DNA of 6,066 nucleotides from Bryobacteraceae bacterium. GTDB lineage: Bacteria > Acidobacteriota > Terriglobia > Bryobacterales > Bryobacteraceae. A program made the translations under genes and the position numbers. Shown in pieces: positions 1 through 5,016 of this stretch. The stretch spans positions 1-6,066 of the forward strand of contig JACMLA010000029.1 of the NCBI GenBank assembly GCA_014379815.1, given 5' to 3'. Numbering within the stretch: the first letter of the stretch is position 1; each line of letters opens with the position of its first letter. The notes beneath the pieces are model-generated. The model ran no database searches and had not been told where the DNA came from. It saw only the letters and a list, made by a program, of their open reading frames with translations.

Positions 1-506
1 GACTTCAGCATCCGCTCCAGCCACAGAATGCCGTCCAGATCGAGGTGGTTCGTAGGCTCGTCGAGTAACAACACATCGGGGTCGCGGACCAGTTCCCGGG
101 CAATTGCCAGCCGCTTGCGCCATCCTCCGGAAAGCGAACCAGCCAGCACATCGAAGTCGCGGAAACCTACTCTCCCCAGCGAAATCGAAGCCAGCGATTC
201 TTTCTCGTAAACCTCATCGTGTCGATCCGCAAGGGCATCGACGACAGCATGCAATGCCGAATGCTGCGGATCGAACTCAGGTTCCTGCGATACATAACCA
301 ACCCGCACTCCCTTGCGTAAGGCAACAATGCCCGCATCCGGTTCCAGAGCGCCCGCAAGGATGCGCACCAGTGTCGACTTCCCCGCTCCATTGGGGCCAA
401 CGAGTCCGACCCGTTCTCCTTCAGAAATGGCCAGCGACACATTCTCGAATAAGTGGTGTGCGCCGAAATCTTTGCTGACTGCCTGACAACTGACAAGATG
501 AGACAT
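1..506 (-). CDS. ABC-F family ATPase (Uup-like), N-terminal part; runs off the left edge
   Basis: The first 168 residues of an ABC-F protein, a soluble ATPase family of paired ABC domains without membrane segments that act on ribosomes or, for Uup, have been tied to DNA and ribosome maintenance. Seen: Walker A GPNGAGKST at residues 37-45, a Q-loop glutamine in YVSQEP at 71-76, signature LSGGW at 125-129, Walker B VLLLDEP at 145-151, then TNHLD at 152-156, the tetrad typical of ABC-F. WLERMLK just before the edge matches the Uup-type continuation. The start at 504-506 fits the usual family N-terminus and precedes the first beta strand by a few residues, but no Shine-Dalgarno is visible upstream. 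The distance from Walker A to signature, about 80 residues, is short for ABC-F (see findings). The second ABC domain and any linker lie outside the window, so Uup versus another subfamily is unresolved. It diverges from the cold-shock gene. Confidence 0.93.
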   Translation of the reverse strand, partial: MSHLVSCQAVSKDFGAHHLFENVSLAISEGERVGLVGPNGAGKSTLVRILAGALEPDAGIVALRKGVRVGYVSQEPEFDPQHSALHAVVDALADRHDEVYEKESLASISLGRVGFRDFDVLAGSLSGGWRKRLAIARELVRDPDVLLLDEPTNHLDLDGILWLERMLK

Positions 507-592
507 GAAAAAGTAAGAGACCCACTCACTATCATCAAACAGCCCAACTAATGCCCACGTACTGTCACGTTACCCCTTGCGGTGCCCGGTTG

Positions 593-601
593 TGCTATTC
601 T
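593..601 (+). promoter_or_regulatory. Candidate extended -10 promoter of the cold-shock gene
   Basis: TGCTATTCT reads as an extended -10 (TGn plus TATTCT at 596-601). The predicted transcript would begin near 607-608, giving a leader of about 41 bases. No -35 hexamer sits at normal spacing; TTGCGG at 577-582 is only 13 bases away. Extended -10 promoters can work without a good -35. The same pattern lies before three other genes in the window. Confidence 0.4.
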
Positions 602-648
602 CTCGGAGGCGCCGTAAGGTGTCGATTTTCAGATTAGGATTAGTGTGA

Positions 649-852
649 ATGCGAGAAACAGGTGTAGTGAAGTGGTTCAATGCCGCCAAAGGCTTTGGCT
701 TTATCCAGAGGGAAAGCGGTGAAGATGTATTCGTGCACTTCAGCGCGATCCAGGCAGGCGGGTATCGCACGCTCGATGAAGGTGCGCGGGTTTCGTTCCT
801 GGTGAAACAGGGACCCAAAGGTCTGCAGGCCGAAGACGTAACTGGCGCCTGA
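649..852 (+). CDS. Cold-shock domain protein (CspA family)
   Basis: A single cold-shock domain of 67 residues, the normal CspA-family size: a five-stranded OB-fold that binds single-stranded RNA or DNA and melts RNA structure in the cytoplasm. Seen: the N-terminal strand [15 protein letters not shown] with the RNP1-type motif KGFGFI at residues 14-19, the RNP2-type motif VFVHF at 27-31, and the closing strands [19 protein letters not shown] at 46-64. All expected aromatic binding residues are present (W9, F10, F16, F18, F28, H30, F31). The ATG at 649 has AGGA at 636-639 about nine bases upstream. The leader is short, unlike the long thermosensor leader of E. coli cspA, so cold induction cannot be claimed. 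The gene stands alone, divergent from the ABC-F gene. Which csp paralogue it is cannot be told. Confidence 0.97.
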   Translation: MRETGVVKWFNAAKGFGFIQRESGEDVFVHFSAIQAGGYRTLDEGARVSFLVKQGPKGLQAEDVTGA

Positions 853-887
853 TCGACTGGTGTCTTATCGACTGAGAGCCAGTTGAT
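852..887 (+). terminator. Inverted repeat at the csp stop codon, possible 3' hairpin without U-tract
   Basis: ATCGACTGG at 852-860 pairs with CCAGTTGAT at 879-887 (nine pairs, one of them G-U) around an 18-base loop, starting in the last base of the csp stop codon. A second ATCGACTG copy at 867-874 lies inside the loop and could compete for the same right arm. No T-run follows, so this is not a standard intrinsic terminator; it may be a 3'-end stabilising hairpin or chance. The rest of the gap up to 1021 holds nothing I recognise apart from the -10 candidate described separately. Confidence 0.3.
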
Positions 888-1006
888 AACAGCCCTCTGA
901 TTGACAATTGTTCAGCGGCGTCGGAACCATGTGGTACCGGTGCCGCTTCCCCAGTTCCATCCTGCCCGCGTCTCAACGAACAATCCCCGCTGACTAGCAA
1001 TTACGT

Positions 1007-1012
1007 TAGAAT
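1007..1012 (+). promoter_or_regulatory. Candidate -10 element very close to the start of the membrane protein gene
   Basis: TAGAAT lies nine bases before the ATG at 1022. If functional, transcription would begin at about 1018-1020, making the mRNA leaderless or nearly so. This fits the absence of a Shine-Dalgarno before that ATG. No -35 is evident. The same hexamer precedes the aldolase start. Confidence 0.3.
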
Positions 1013-1021
1013 ATTCCTTCC

Positions 1022-1702
1022 ATGCACACCCGCAGATTTGGCGCATTCATCATAGGCATGTGGCTGATGGGTGCGGTATTGATCTGGTTCTCCACCTCCC
1101 AGTCCCTCGCTAATGTCGAGCGCATCTTCAACAACCCACCTCCTCAGGTGCAAAAAGAGCTGAATGACATGGGCTCGGAGATCGCGCGCCAGATCCTTCG
1201 CTATCAGGCGGCACAGTACAGTCGGCGGGTGCAGGAAACCTGGGAAGTGATTCAGCTCGGGATACTCGGCGCATTGCTGGCGACCTCGGTGCTGACTGCT
1301 CACAGAAGCTGGATCGTGGTCGGAGCCACAACGGCAATGATTCTTTGCGTCTCCGCTCAGCTGTTCCAGATCACACCGGTCATGAATGGACTCTCACGAG
1401 CGTATGACTTCCTGCCGGCTGCAGTAGCGCAGCGGGAGCGGGACAGCTTCATGAATTATCAGACGTGGCATCGGGTTCTCGAAGTCCTGAAGCTGGCCCT
1501 GGCTCTGCTTGTCACGGGCCGGCTGATGTTCGATTTTTATGATTTCGGAAAATTGATTAGTCCCACCCAAAAGAGCGGGAAGCGACGCAGGGTTCGCAGG
1601 CCATCCATGTCTGCCACACCTGCGTCTGCCGCATCTGCGGGAACTCTCGGACCGGTAAGTCCCGCAGCAACACCCGTGGGAACTCCACCAGAACTGGACT
1701 AG
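1022..1702 (+). CDS. Four-segment membrane protein of unknown function
   Basis: I do not recognise this family. The 226-residue product has hydrophobic stretches at about residues 7-25, 75-92, 97-116 and 152-172. A roughly 50-residue polar stretch lies between the first two, carrying an NPPP motif at 38-41 and amphipathic helix-like sequence (QKELNDMGSEIARQILRYQ). After the last segment comes a cluster of basic residues at 184-193 (KSGKRRRVRR), then a Ser/Ala/Pro/Thr-rich tail to the end that is probably disordered. It is likely an inner-membrane protein; the basic cluster suggests a cytoplasmic C-terminus by the positive-inside rule. The first hydrophobic segment begins only six residues in, so the ATG at 1022 suits the topology, although no Shine-Dalgarno precedes it. 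The gene stands alone and its stop codon overlaps that of the convergent aldolase gene. No function can be assigned from sequence or context. Confidence 0.82.
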   Translation: MHTRRFGAFIIGMWLMGAVLIWFSTSQSLANVERIFNNPPPQVQKELNDMGSEIARQILRYQAAQYSRRVQETWEVIQLGILGALLATSVLTAHRSWIVVGATTAMILCVSAQLFQITPVMNGLSRAYDFLPAAVAQRERDSFMNYQTWHRVLEVLKLALALLVTGRLMFDFYDFGKLISPTQKSGKRRRVRRPSMSATPASAASAGTLGPVSPAATPVGTPPELD

Positions 1703-2505
1703 CGCCTGACGCGCATCACTTCATCCAGCAACAGCATGACCTCGTCTTTGGTTATGTAGGGCGAAGGGGTCACATAGCGAGATGGGGTCACATAGCGCGA
1801 AGGGCTGGCGGTATCACCTTCGCTTGAGTCGCGCGTAACCGGTCGTATAGACGGGCGCAACGGTACCCCATAGCGTGTGCGCGCGTCGCACAGTTTGCCG
1901 ACGTCTCCGGAATTCAGCTCCTTCGCGCCGCCCAGCAGTTCCGCAATCAGAGTAATTCGTGCGACGTGCTCCACCGTTTCAATGTTGAAGAAAGCCTTCT
2001 GCAGATCTTTTCCGTAGGCAACCGCTCCATGGTTCGCCATCAGAATGGCATCGTACTCCGGAACGTAAGGCTTCAACGTTTCCGATAGTTCGTACGTCCC
2101 AGGAAGTCCGTAGCTAGCAAGCGGAATACAGCCGAGATTCACGATCACCTCAGGCAGCAAGGCCTGGTCCAGAGCCCTGCCGGCAACAGCGAATCCGGTC
2201 GCCACGGGAGGGTGTGCATGCACGACCGCGCAGACGTCCTGACGCATTTCATAGATCGTCAAATGCATTAGAATTTCGCTGGTGCGCTCGCGATGACCTT
2301 CCAGCTTGTTGCCTTGCATATCGCAGACAATCAGATCGTCTTCGCGCATCAAACCCTTACTCACACCCGTCGGAGTGGTAAGAATCCGGTCGCCGTCGAC
2401 TCTCACGGAAATGTTTCCATCGTTCGCGGCAACCCAGCCTTTCTGATACAGGAGACGACCGATTTCGACGATATCGCGGCGCAGATCGCTGAACAAAGAC
2501 GGCAT
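1699..2505 (-). CDS. Class II (zinc) aldolase/adducin family protein, L-fuculose-phosphate aldolase type
   Basis: A cytoplasmic zinc aldolase or epimerase-fold enzyme of the family of L-fuculose-1-phosphate aldolase (FucA) and L-ribulose-5-phosphate 4-epimerase. Seen: DGNIS at residues 29-33 and TPTG at 44-47 for phosphate binding, S76-E77 with the catalytic-type glutamate, HAHPP at 96-100 giving two zinc histidines, and H159 in ANHG as the third. All expected catalytic ligands are present, so it should be active; an aldolase role is favoured but the sugar substrate cannot be read off. The core ends near 222. A Ser/Thr/Tyr/Pro-rich linker follows with a threefold repeat (SRYVTP-like, 235-252), then a short terminal helix (KDEVMLLLDEVMRVRR). 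An in-frame stop lies just upstream, so the ATG at 2503-2505 is the earliest possible ATG. No kinase or isomerase of a fucose pathway is adjacent. Confidence 0.92.
   Translation of the reverse strand: MPSLFSDLRRDIVEIGRLLYQKGWVAANDGNISVRVDGDRILTTPTGVSKGLMREDDLIVCDMQGNKLEGHRERTSEILMHLTIYEMRQDVCAVVHAHPPVATGFAVAGRALDQALLPEVIVNLGCIPLASYGLPGTYELSETLKPYVPEYDAILMANHGAVAYGKDLQKAFFNIETVEHVARITLIAELLGGAKELNSGDVGKLCDARTRYGVPLRPSIRPVTRDSSEGDTASPSRYVTPSRYVTPSPYITKDEVMLLLDEVMRVRR
1750..1803 (-). repeat. Three tandem 18-base units inside the aldolase gene
   Basis: Units at 1750-1767, 1768-1785 and 1786-1803. The last two differ at only two positions; the first is more diverged. Each encodes six residues (SRYVTP, SRYVTP, SPYITK), so gain or loss of a unit keeps the reading frame. 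The repeat lies in the linker between the enzyme core and the C-terminal helix. Confidence 0.9.
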
Positions 2506-2519
2506 TTCGGGAAGGCTCT

Positions 2520-2525
2520 ATTCTA
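2520..2525 (-). promoter_or_regulatory. Candidate -10 element of the aldolase gene
   Basis: On the minus strand TAGAAT lies 14 bases before the aldolase ATG, predicting a leader of only about 7 bases. No clear -35 or Shine-Dalgarno accompanies it. The 79-base gap to the rhomboid gene must carry both promoters. Confidence 0.3.
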
Positions 2526-2584
2526 CCAGACAAGGCCTGCGTGAGACCCTCGCTCGTCACATCAACCCCGGTGGGATATGTACA

Positions 2585-3418
2585 ATGCAATCAGTGGAAA
2601 AACGCCGGATGTGCCCGAGTTGCCGGGCCTTTGTAAGTACGACCGATAAAGTCTGCCCCTACTGTGATACACCCCTCGGAGCACGCGCAATCGAACGCCG
2701 CAGTTCTGCTGATGTCGGTCTCATACCAGGTGCCCGCTTTACTACCGTTGTCATTCTGCTGATCAATGCAGGTCTGTACGCAGCAACGACGGTGTATAGC
2801 ATCAACTCCACAGGGAGTCAGGGAGCACTGGATATCGACGGAAGAACTCTTCTGATATTCGGCGCGAAAGCACGGGATCTGATTCTCGCGGGGCAGTGGT
2901 GGAGACTCATCACCGCAGGGTTTCTTCATGGAGGTGTTCTGCACATAGTGATGAACTCGTGGGTCATCTTCGATCTCGGCGCAACGGCAGAAGAGTTTTA
3001 CGGAACCTCGAGATATCTGGTGATCTACTTCCTGACGAATCTCGGTGGCTTCATTGCAAGCGCATGGTGGAGCGCTTCCCTCTCCGTAGGCGCGTCCGCA
3101 CCTCTGTTTGGACTGATCGGAGCAATGATCGCCGTTGGCGTCAAGAACCGCAGCTCTTCTATGGGCGCGGCCATGCGCTCTCACTACACCCAATGGGCAC
3201 TCTGGGGACTTGCCATGGGTCTGCTGCCGGGCTTTCGTGTGGACAACGCGGCTCACATCGGAGGCTTGCTGACAGGATTCGCTCTGGGGTATGTTGCGGG
3301 AACTCCGCGTGTCTATTCGAACTGGATTGAGAAGGCCTGGCAGATAGCAGCAGTGGCTTCGGTGATCATCACGCTTGCAGCATTCGCAAACATGATTCTG
3401 TTCCTGACATCTGTATAG
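2585..3418 (+). CDS. Rhomboid-family intramembrane serine protease with N-terminal zinc ribbon
   Basis: A 277-residue membrane protein of the rhomboid family (S54), which cleaves substrates within the membrane using a Ser-His dyad. Seen, in order: two cysteine pairs at C10/C13 and C24/C27 forming a likely cytoplasmic zinc ribbon; a first membrane segment at 53-72; the loop with GQWWR at 103-107; HGGVLHIVMN at 115-124, holding the conserved H-(4)-H-(3)-N positions; the catalytic serine S171 in GASAPLFG; and the catalytic histidine H224 in AHIGG. Seven membrane segments in all (53-72, 112-132, 143-162, 170-186, 201-216, 222-240, 252-274) suggest a 6+1 layout with an extra C-terminal segment. 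The glycine usual after the serine is alanine, which the GxSx consensus allows. The ATG at 2585 has GGTGGG at 2570-2575 upstream. No substrate is apparent nearby. It diverges from the aldolase. Confidence 0.93.
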   Translation: MQSVEKRRMCPSCRAFVSTTDKVCPYCDTPLGARAIERRSSADVGLIPGARFTTVVILLINAGLYAATTVYSINSTGSQGALDIDGRTLLIFGAKARDLILAGQWWRLITAGFLHGGVLHIVMNSWVIFDLGATAEEFYGTSRYLVIYFLTNLGGFIASAWWSASLSVGASAPLFGLIGAMIAVGVKNRSSSMGAAMRSHYTQWALWGLAMGLLPGFRVDNAAHIGGLLTGFALGYVAGTPRVYSNWIEKAWQIAAVASVIITLAAFANMILFLTSV

Positions 3419-3427
3419 GGGCGGTAT

Positions 3428-3460
3428 AGCCGCGCGGACCAGAAGACAGCACGCGCGGCT
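3428..3460. terminator. GC-rich inverted repeat between convergent rhomboid and histone-like genes
   Basis: AGCCGCGCG at 3428-3436 is perfectly complementary to CGCGCGGCT at 3452-3460, with a 15-base loop. It sits ten bases after the rhomboid stop and ten before the end of the convergent histone-like gene, where a bidirectional terminator is expected. Neither strand has a T-run after the stem, so termination by this element is inferred from position and stem strength. Confidence 0.55.
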
Positions 3461-3469
3461 TAGAGGATG

Positions 3470-3733
3470 CTATGCCATCTTCCGGGCTGGTGCTGCTTTC
3501 TTCGGAGCGGTCTTTTTAACAGCAGGTTGTTTGGCAGCCGGTTGCTTAACAGCAGTCTTCTTAACGGCAGTGTTCTTCGCAGGACCTTTCTTGGTAGCGG
3601 CCTTCTTGACTACCTTCTTTGTAGAGGTAGTACTTGCTGCGCTCTTCTTCGCAGCGGTTTTCTTTACAGCTACCTTCTTCGCCGGAGCTTTCTTCGCGGC
3701 GACTTTCTTCGTTGCAGTTTTCTTTGTTGCCAT
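3470..3733 (-). CDS. Lysine/alanine-rich histone H1-like DNA-binding protein
   Basis: An 87-residue protein made almost entirely of Lys, Ala, Thr, Val and Pro: 28 lysines and 24 alanines, no acidic residue and no aromatic. It consists of degenerate AxKKxA-type repeats such as TKKTATKKVAAKK, like the C-terminal tail of eukaryotic histone H1 and the bacterial H1-like proteins. Such tails bind DNA through charge and compact the nucleoid; here there is no globular domain, so the whole protein is tail. It is probably disordered when unbound. The start at 3731-3733 is chosen over an upstream in-frame ATG at 3769 because GGGAGA (3739-3744) lies at good spacing before it and the composition changes exactly there. 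The mRNA leader carries a strong hairpin. It appears to be a single gene with its own promoter. DNA binding is inferred from composition; RNA binding is also possible. Confidence 0.9.
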   Translation of the reverse strand: MATKKTATKKVAAKKAPAKKVAVKKTAAKKSAASTTSTKKVVKKAATKKGPAKNTAVKKTAVKQPAAKQPAVKKTAPKKAAPARKMA

Positions 3734-3747
3734 GTGATTCTCCCATA

Positions 3748-3763
3748 CGCCGCAGTAGCGGCG
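3748..3763 (-). promoter_or_regulatory. Hairpin in the leader of the histone-like gene
   Basis: CGCCGC at 3748-3753 and GCGGCG at 3758-3763 form a perfect six-pair all-GC stem with a four-base loop, ending four bases before the GGGAGA Shine-Dalgarno (3739-3744). Leader hairpins at this distance often protect the mRNA 5' end or tune ribosome entry; that role is inferred. Confidence 0.5.
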
Positions 3764-3779
3764 GGTCATCTGTGGAAAC

Positions 3780-3788
3780 AGAATACCA
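3780..3788 (-). promoter_or_regulatory. Candidate extended -10 promoter of the histone-like gene
   Basis: On the minus strand the bases read TGGTATTCT, an extended -10 whose hexamer TATTCT is identical to that of the csp candidate. Transcription would begin near 3773-3774 and give a leader of about 40 bases. No convincing -35 is seen; the upstream side is A/T-rich, which could help RNA polymerase binding. Confidence 0.4.
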
Positions 3789-3826
3789 GAGATTTGTTTT
3801 TTATGGGAGAGGGTATTTTTCCGCTA

Positions 3827-4285
3827 TTACTTCTTCTTCTCGTAGATCTCCACCCAGTTGCGTGTCTTGCCGTCAGTCCCACGCAGCGTCATCGTGCGCT
3901 CCAGTGTGTTCCCATCCCGCGACATAGTGATGCGGGAACGGATCTCACCTTCAGAAGCTGTAGTCACCGACTCGACCACGCGGTTGTTGACACGACGAAA
4001 CGTTACTTTGCGATCCCCGCGATTATCCTGCTTCGAGACATATTCTTTCCCATCGATGGCTCCATCGAATGAGAAGTCGTTGATGTATCCTTCGGGCGGA
4101 TTGTTTACGGTGCCGGTGTACTTAAACTTCGGCTCATCATGCTGGATTGTCAGAACCACCTGGCCCGGATGAACGTTGTCGCCAAATCGGGACCTCTGCT
4201 CATTCAGCATCCACGTGCCACCCATGCTGGACACCGCTGCCAGCAAAGAAGAACTCAGTAACAAAGAAAGAAGGAAGCTTCGCAT
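3827..4285 (-). CDS. Small secreted protein, lipocalin-like 'GTW-LN' type, function unknown
   Basis: A 152-residue protein with a signal peptide: MRSFLLSLLLSSSLLAAVSS carries one positive charge, then a hydrophobic core, with cleavage likely near residues 17-20. The mature part starts with GTWMLNEQRSRFG at 23-35, the pattern seen at the start of a family of small secreted proteins frequent in Acidobacteria. Strand-like segments follow (QVVLTIQHD, KFKYTGTV, KVTFRRVNNRVVESVTT, NTLERTMTLRGTDG), suggesting a small beta barrel or sandwich that ends in NWVEIYEKKK. It probably acts in the periplasm or outside the cell; ligand and role are unknown. The ATG at 4283-4285 is preferred because it gives a normal signal peptide; a TTG at 4301-4303 and GTG at 4286-4288 are in frame but also lack a Shine-Dalgarno. 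The upstream unit ends in a terminator, so this gene likely has its own promoter, which I could not place. Confidence 0.8.
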   Translation of the reverse strand: MRSFLLSLLLSSSLLAAVSSMGGTWMLNEQRSRFGDNVHPGQVVLTIQHDEPKFKYTGTVNNPPEGYINDFSFDGAIDGKEYVSKQDNRGDRKVTFRRVNNRVVESVTTASEGEIRSRITMSRDGNTLERTMTLRGTDGKTRNWVEIYEKKK

Positions 4286-4328
4286 CACAATGCGTAGATG
4301 CAAATAGAAGGCAGGCTATTTCGAAAGG

Positions 4329-4358
4329 AAAAAAGCGGAGCCCTTGTGTTGGGCTCCG
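4329..4358 (-). terminator. Intrinsic (Rho-independent) terminator of the ytxH operon
   Basis: On the minus strand CGGAGCCC (4358-4351) pairs perfectly with GGGCTCCG (4343-4336), an eight-pair stem with a seven-base loop, followed after one base by six T residues (4334-4329). It begins four bases after the stop codon of the heptad-repeat gene. It is the clearest terminator in the window and separates the operon from the secreted-protein gene. Confidence 0.92.
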
Positions 4359-4361
4359 GTA

Positions 4362-4973
4362 TCAACCAATGAACATCTCTTCATCGTGCCTGGCGTCAGC
4401 TACCGATGGGCGACCACCGCGTGCCAGATGTTGTACAGCAGCTTTGACTCCTGCCGTCAATGCCTGAACTTCGCGGATAGGCCGGACCACACCGTTGTGC
4501 ACCGCCGTGACCGACTGATGTATGCGGGTCACCGTGTCATCCACGACCAGTTCAGCGCGTTCCAGTTGAGCCCGCGCACGCCCGCTGGCGTCCGTTACGA
4601 CCACATCGAGCTTTGCCATCTGCGCTTTGCCGGAGTCCATCAGTTCGTTCGCTTTGCCTGCGATCTCGCTTGCCTTGCCTGTGATCTCAGTAGCCTTACC
4701 AGCGATCTCGGTCGCTTTCGCTGCGATCTCATTCACCTTCGTAGCAAGCTCGCTCGCTTTGGCTGTGAAGTCGGCTATGCTTTGTCGATTCTCATCCAGC
4801 GTTGCTTCCGCTTTGGACAAAATAGACCTGGCTTGTGGAAGAAGCGAAGTCGCCTGACCCTGCAGCTGCTTCATAGTCTTCCAAATACCGAACAGCATCC
4901 CCGCTTGCGCGCACATCGCTACCGCGGACAAGAACACAAAGAACGTTAAAACAGCGAGCAATATATCGTTCAC
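4362..4973 (-). CDS. Membrane-anchored heptad-repeat coiled-coil protein (DUF948-like)
   Basis: A 203-residue protein with one N-terminal membrane segment (about residues 4-30) and a long helical remainder. From 71 to 112 it holds six consecutive seven-residue units of the form xKAxEIA (AKASELA, TKVNEIA, AKATEIA, GKATEIT, GKASEIA, GKANELM), a regular coiled-coil or amphipathic rod. The region 113-185 is also helix-like (VVTDASGRARAQLERAELVVDDTVTRIH). The organisation resembles DUF948 proteins, which often accompany YtxH genes; the function is unknown, with an envelope or stress role inferred. It starts with GTG at 4971-4973, preceded by GGAGG (4985-4989) and a weaker AAGG closer by. It is the second gene of the ytxH operon, 43 bases downstream, and is followed by an intrinsic terminator. 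The family name is less certain than the topology. Confidence 0.85.
   Translation of the reverse strand: MNDILLAVLTFFVFLSAVAMCAQAGMLFGIWKTMKQLQGQATSLLPQARSILSKAEATLDENRQSIADFTAKASELATKVNEIAAKATEIAGKATEITGKASEIAGKANELMDSGKAQMAKLDVVVTDASGRARAQLERAELVVDDTVTRIHQSVTAVHNGVVRPIREVQALTAGVKAAVQHLARGGRPSVADARHDEEMFIG
4638..4763 (-). repeat. Six 21-base units encoding heptad repeats
   Basis: The six units encode residues 71-112 of the coiled-coil protein. A GAGATC core (Glu-Ile) recurs every 21 bases in four adjacent units, while codons elsewhere have diverged. This points to old in-frame duplication followed by drift rather than a recent expansion. Confidence 0.8.
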
Positions 4974-4984
4974 GGACCTTCACC

Positions 4985-5016
4985 CCTCCGGTTCACCGAT
5001 TTTGACACTCCGGAGG
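4985..5016 (-). promoter_or_regulatory. Intercistronic hairpin hiding the Shine-Dalgarno of the second operon gene
   Basis: On the minus strand CCTCCGG (5016-5010) is followed 18 bases later by CCGGAGG (4991-4985), a perfect seven-pair stem. The left arm starts immediately after the ytxH stop codon (5019-5017), and the right arm contains the GGAGG that would serve the GTG start at 4973. A ribosome ending ytxH would cover and open the stem, so the two genes may be translationally coupled. Pairing is seen; coupling is inferred. Confidence 0.55.

Noticed and set aside
167..547. 126-codon minus-strand open frame
   Set aside because: It is out of frame with the ABC-F gene, whose Walker A, signature and Walker B motifs are unmistakable in the neighbouring frame.
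930..945. GGTACCGGTGCC near-palindrome as an operator
   Set aside because: Imperfect, far from any convincing promoter element, and not repeated elsewhere in the window.
929..997. 22-codon open frame between csp and the membrane protein gene, with TTGACA at 901-906 upstream
   Set aside because: No convincing -10 at the right spacing, no good ribosome site and no recognisable peptide; short frames of this size arise by chance.
740..1000. 86-codon open frame antisense to the cold-shock gene
   Set aside because: It overlaps a certain gene, has a Gly/Arg/Ser-rich composition typical of antisense frames, and no ribosome site.
1750..1803. Short regular repeats read as a CRISPR-like array
   Set aside because: Units are contiguous 18-mers without spacers and lie in frame within a protein-coding gene.
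2591..3256. 221-codon frame antisense to the rhomboid gene
   Set aside because: Cys/His/Arg-rich composition and complete overlap with a gene that has catalytic motifs; an antisense shadow.
3467..4072. 201-codon Leu/Ser-rich plus-strand frame and a 68-codon hydrophobic frame at 3531-3737
   Set aside because: Their hydrophobic repeats are the reverse complement of the lysine/alanine codons of the histone-like gene, not membrane proteins.
4286..4303. TTG start at 4303, extending the secreted protein by six residues
   Set aside because: No ribosome site, and the ATG at 4285 gives a standard signal peptide without extra residues.
4344..4949. 201-codon plus-strand frame antisense to the heptad-repeat gene
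   Set aside because: Its repeats only mirror the heptad codons on the other strand, and it would begin inside the intrinsic terminator.
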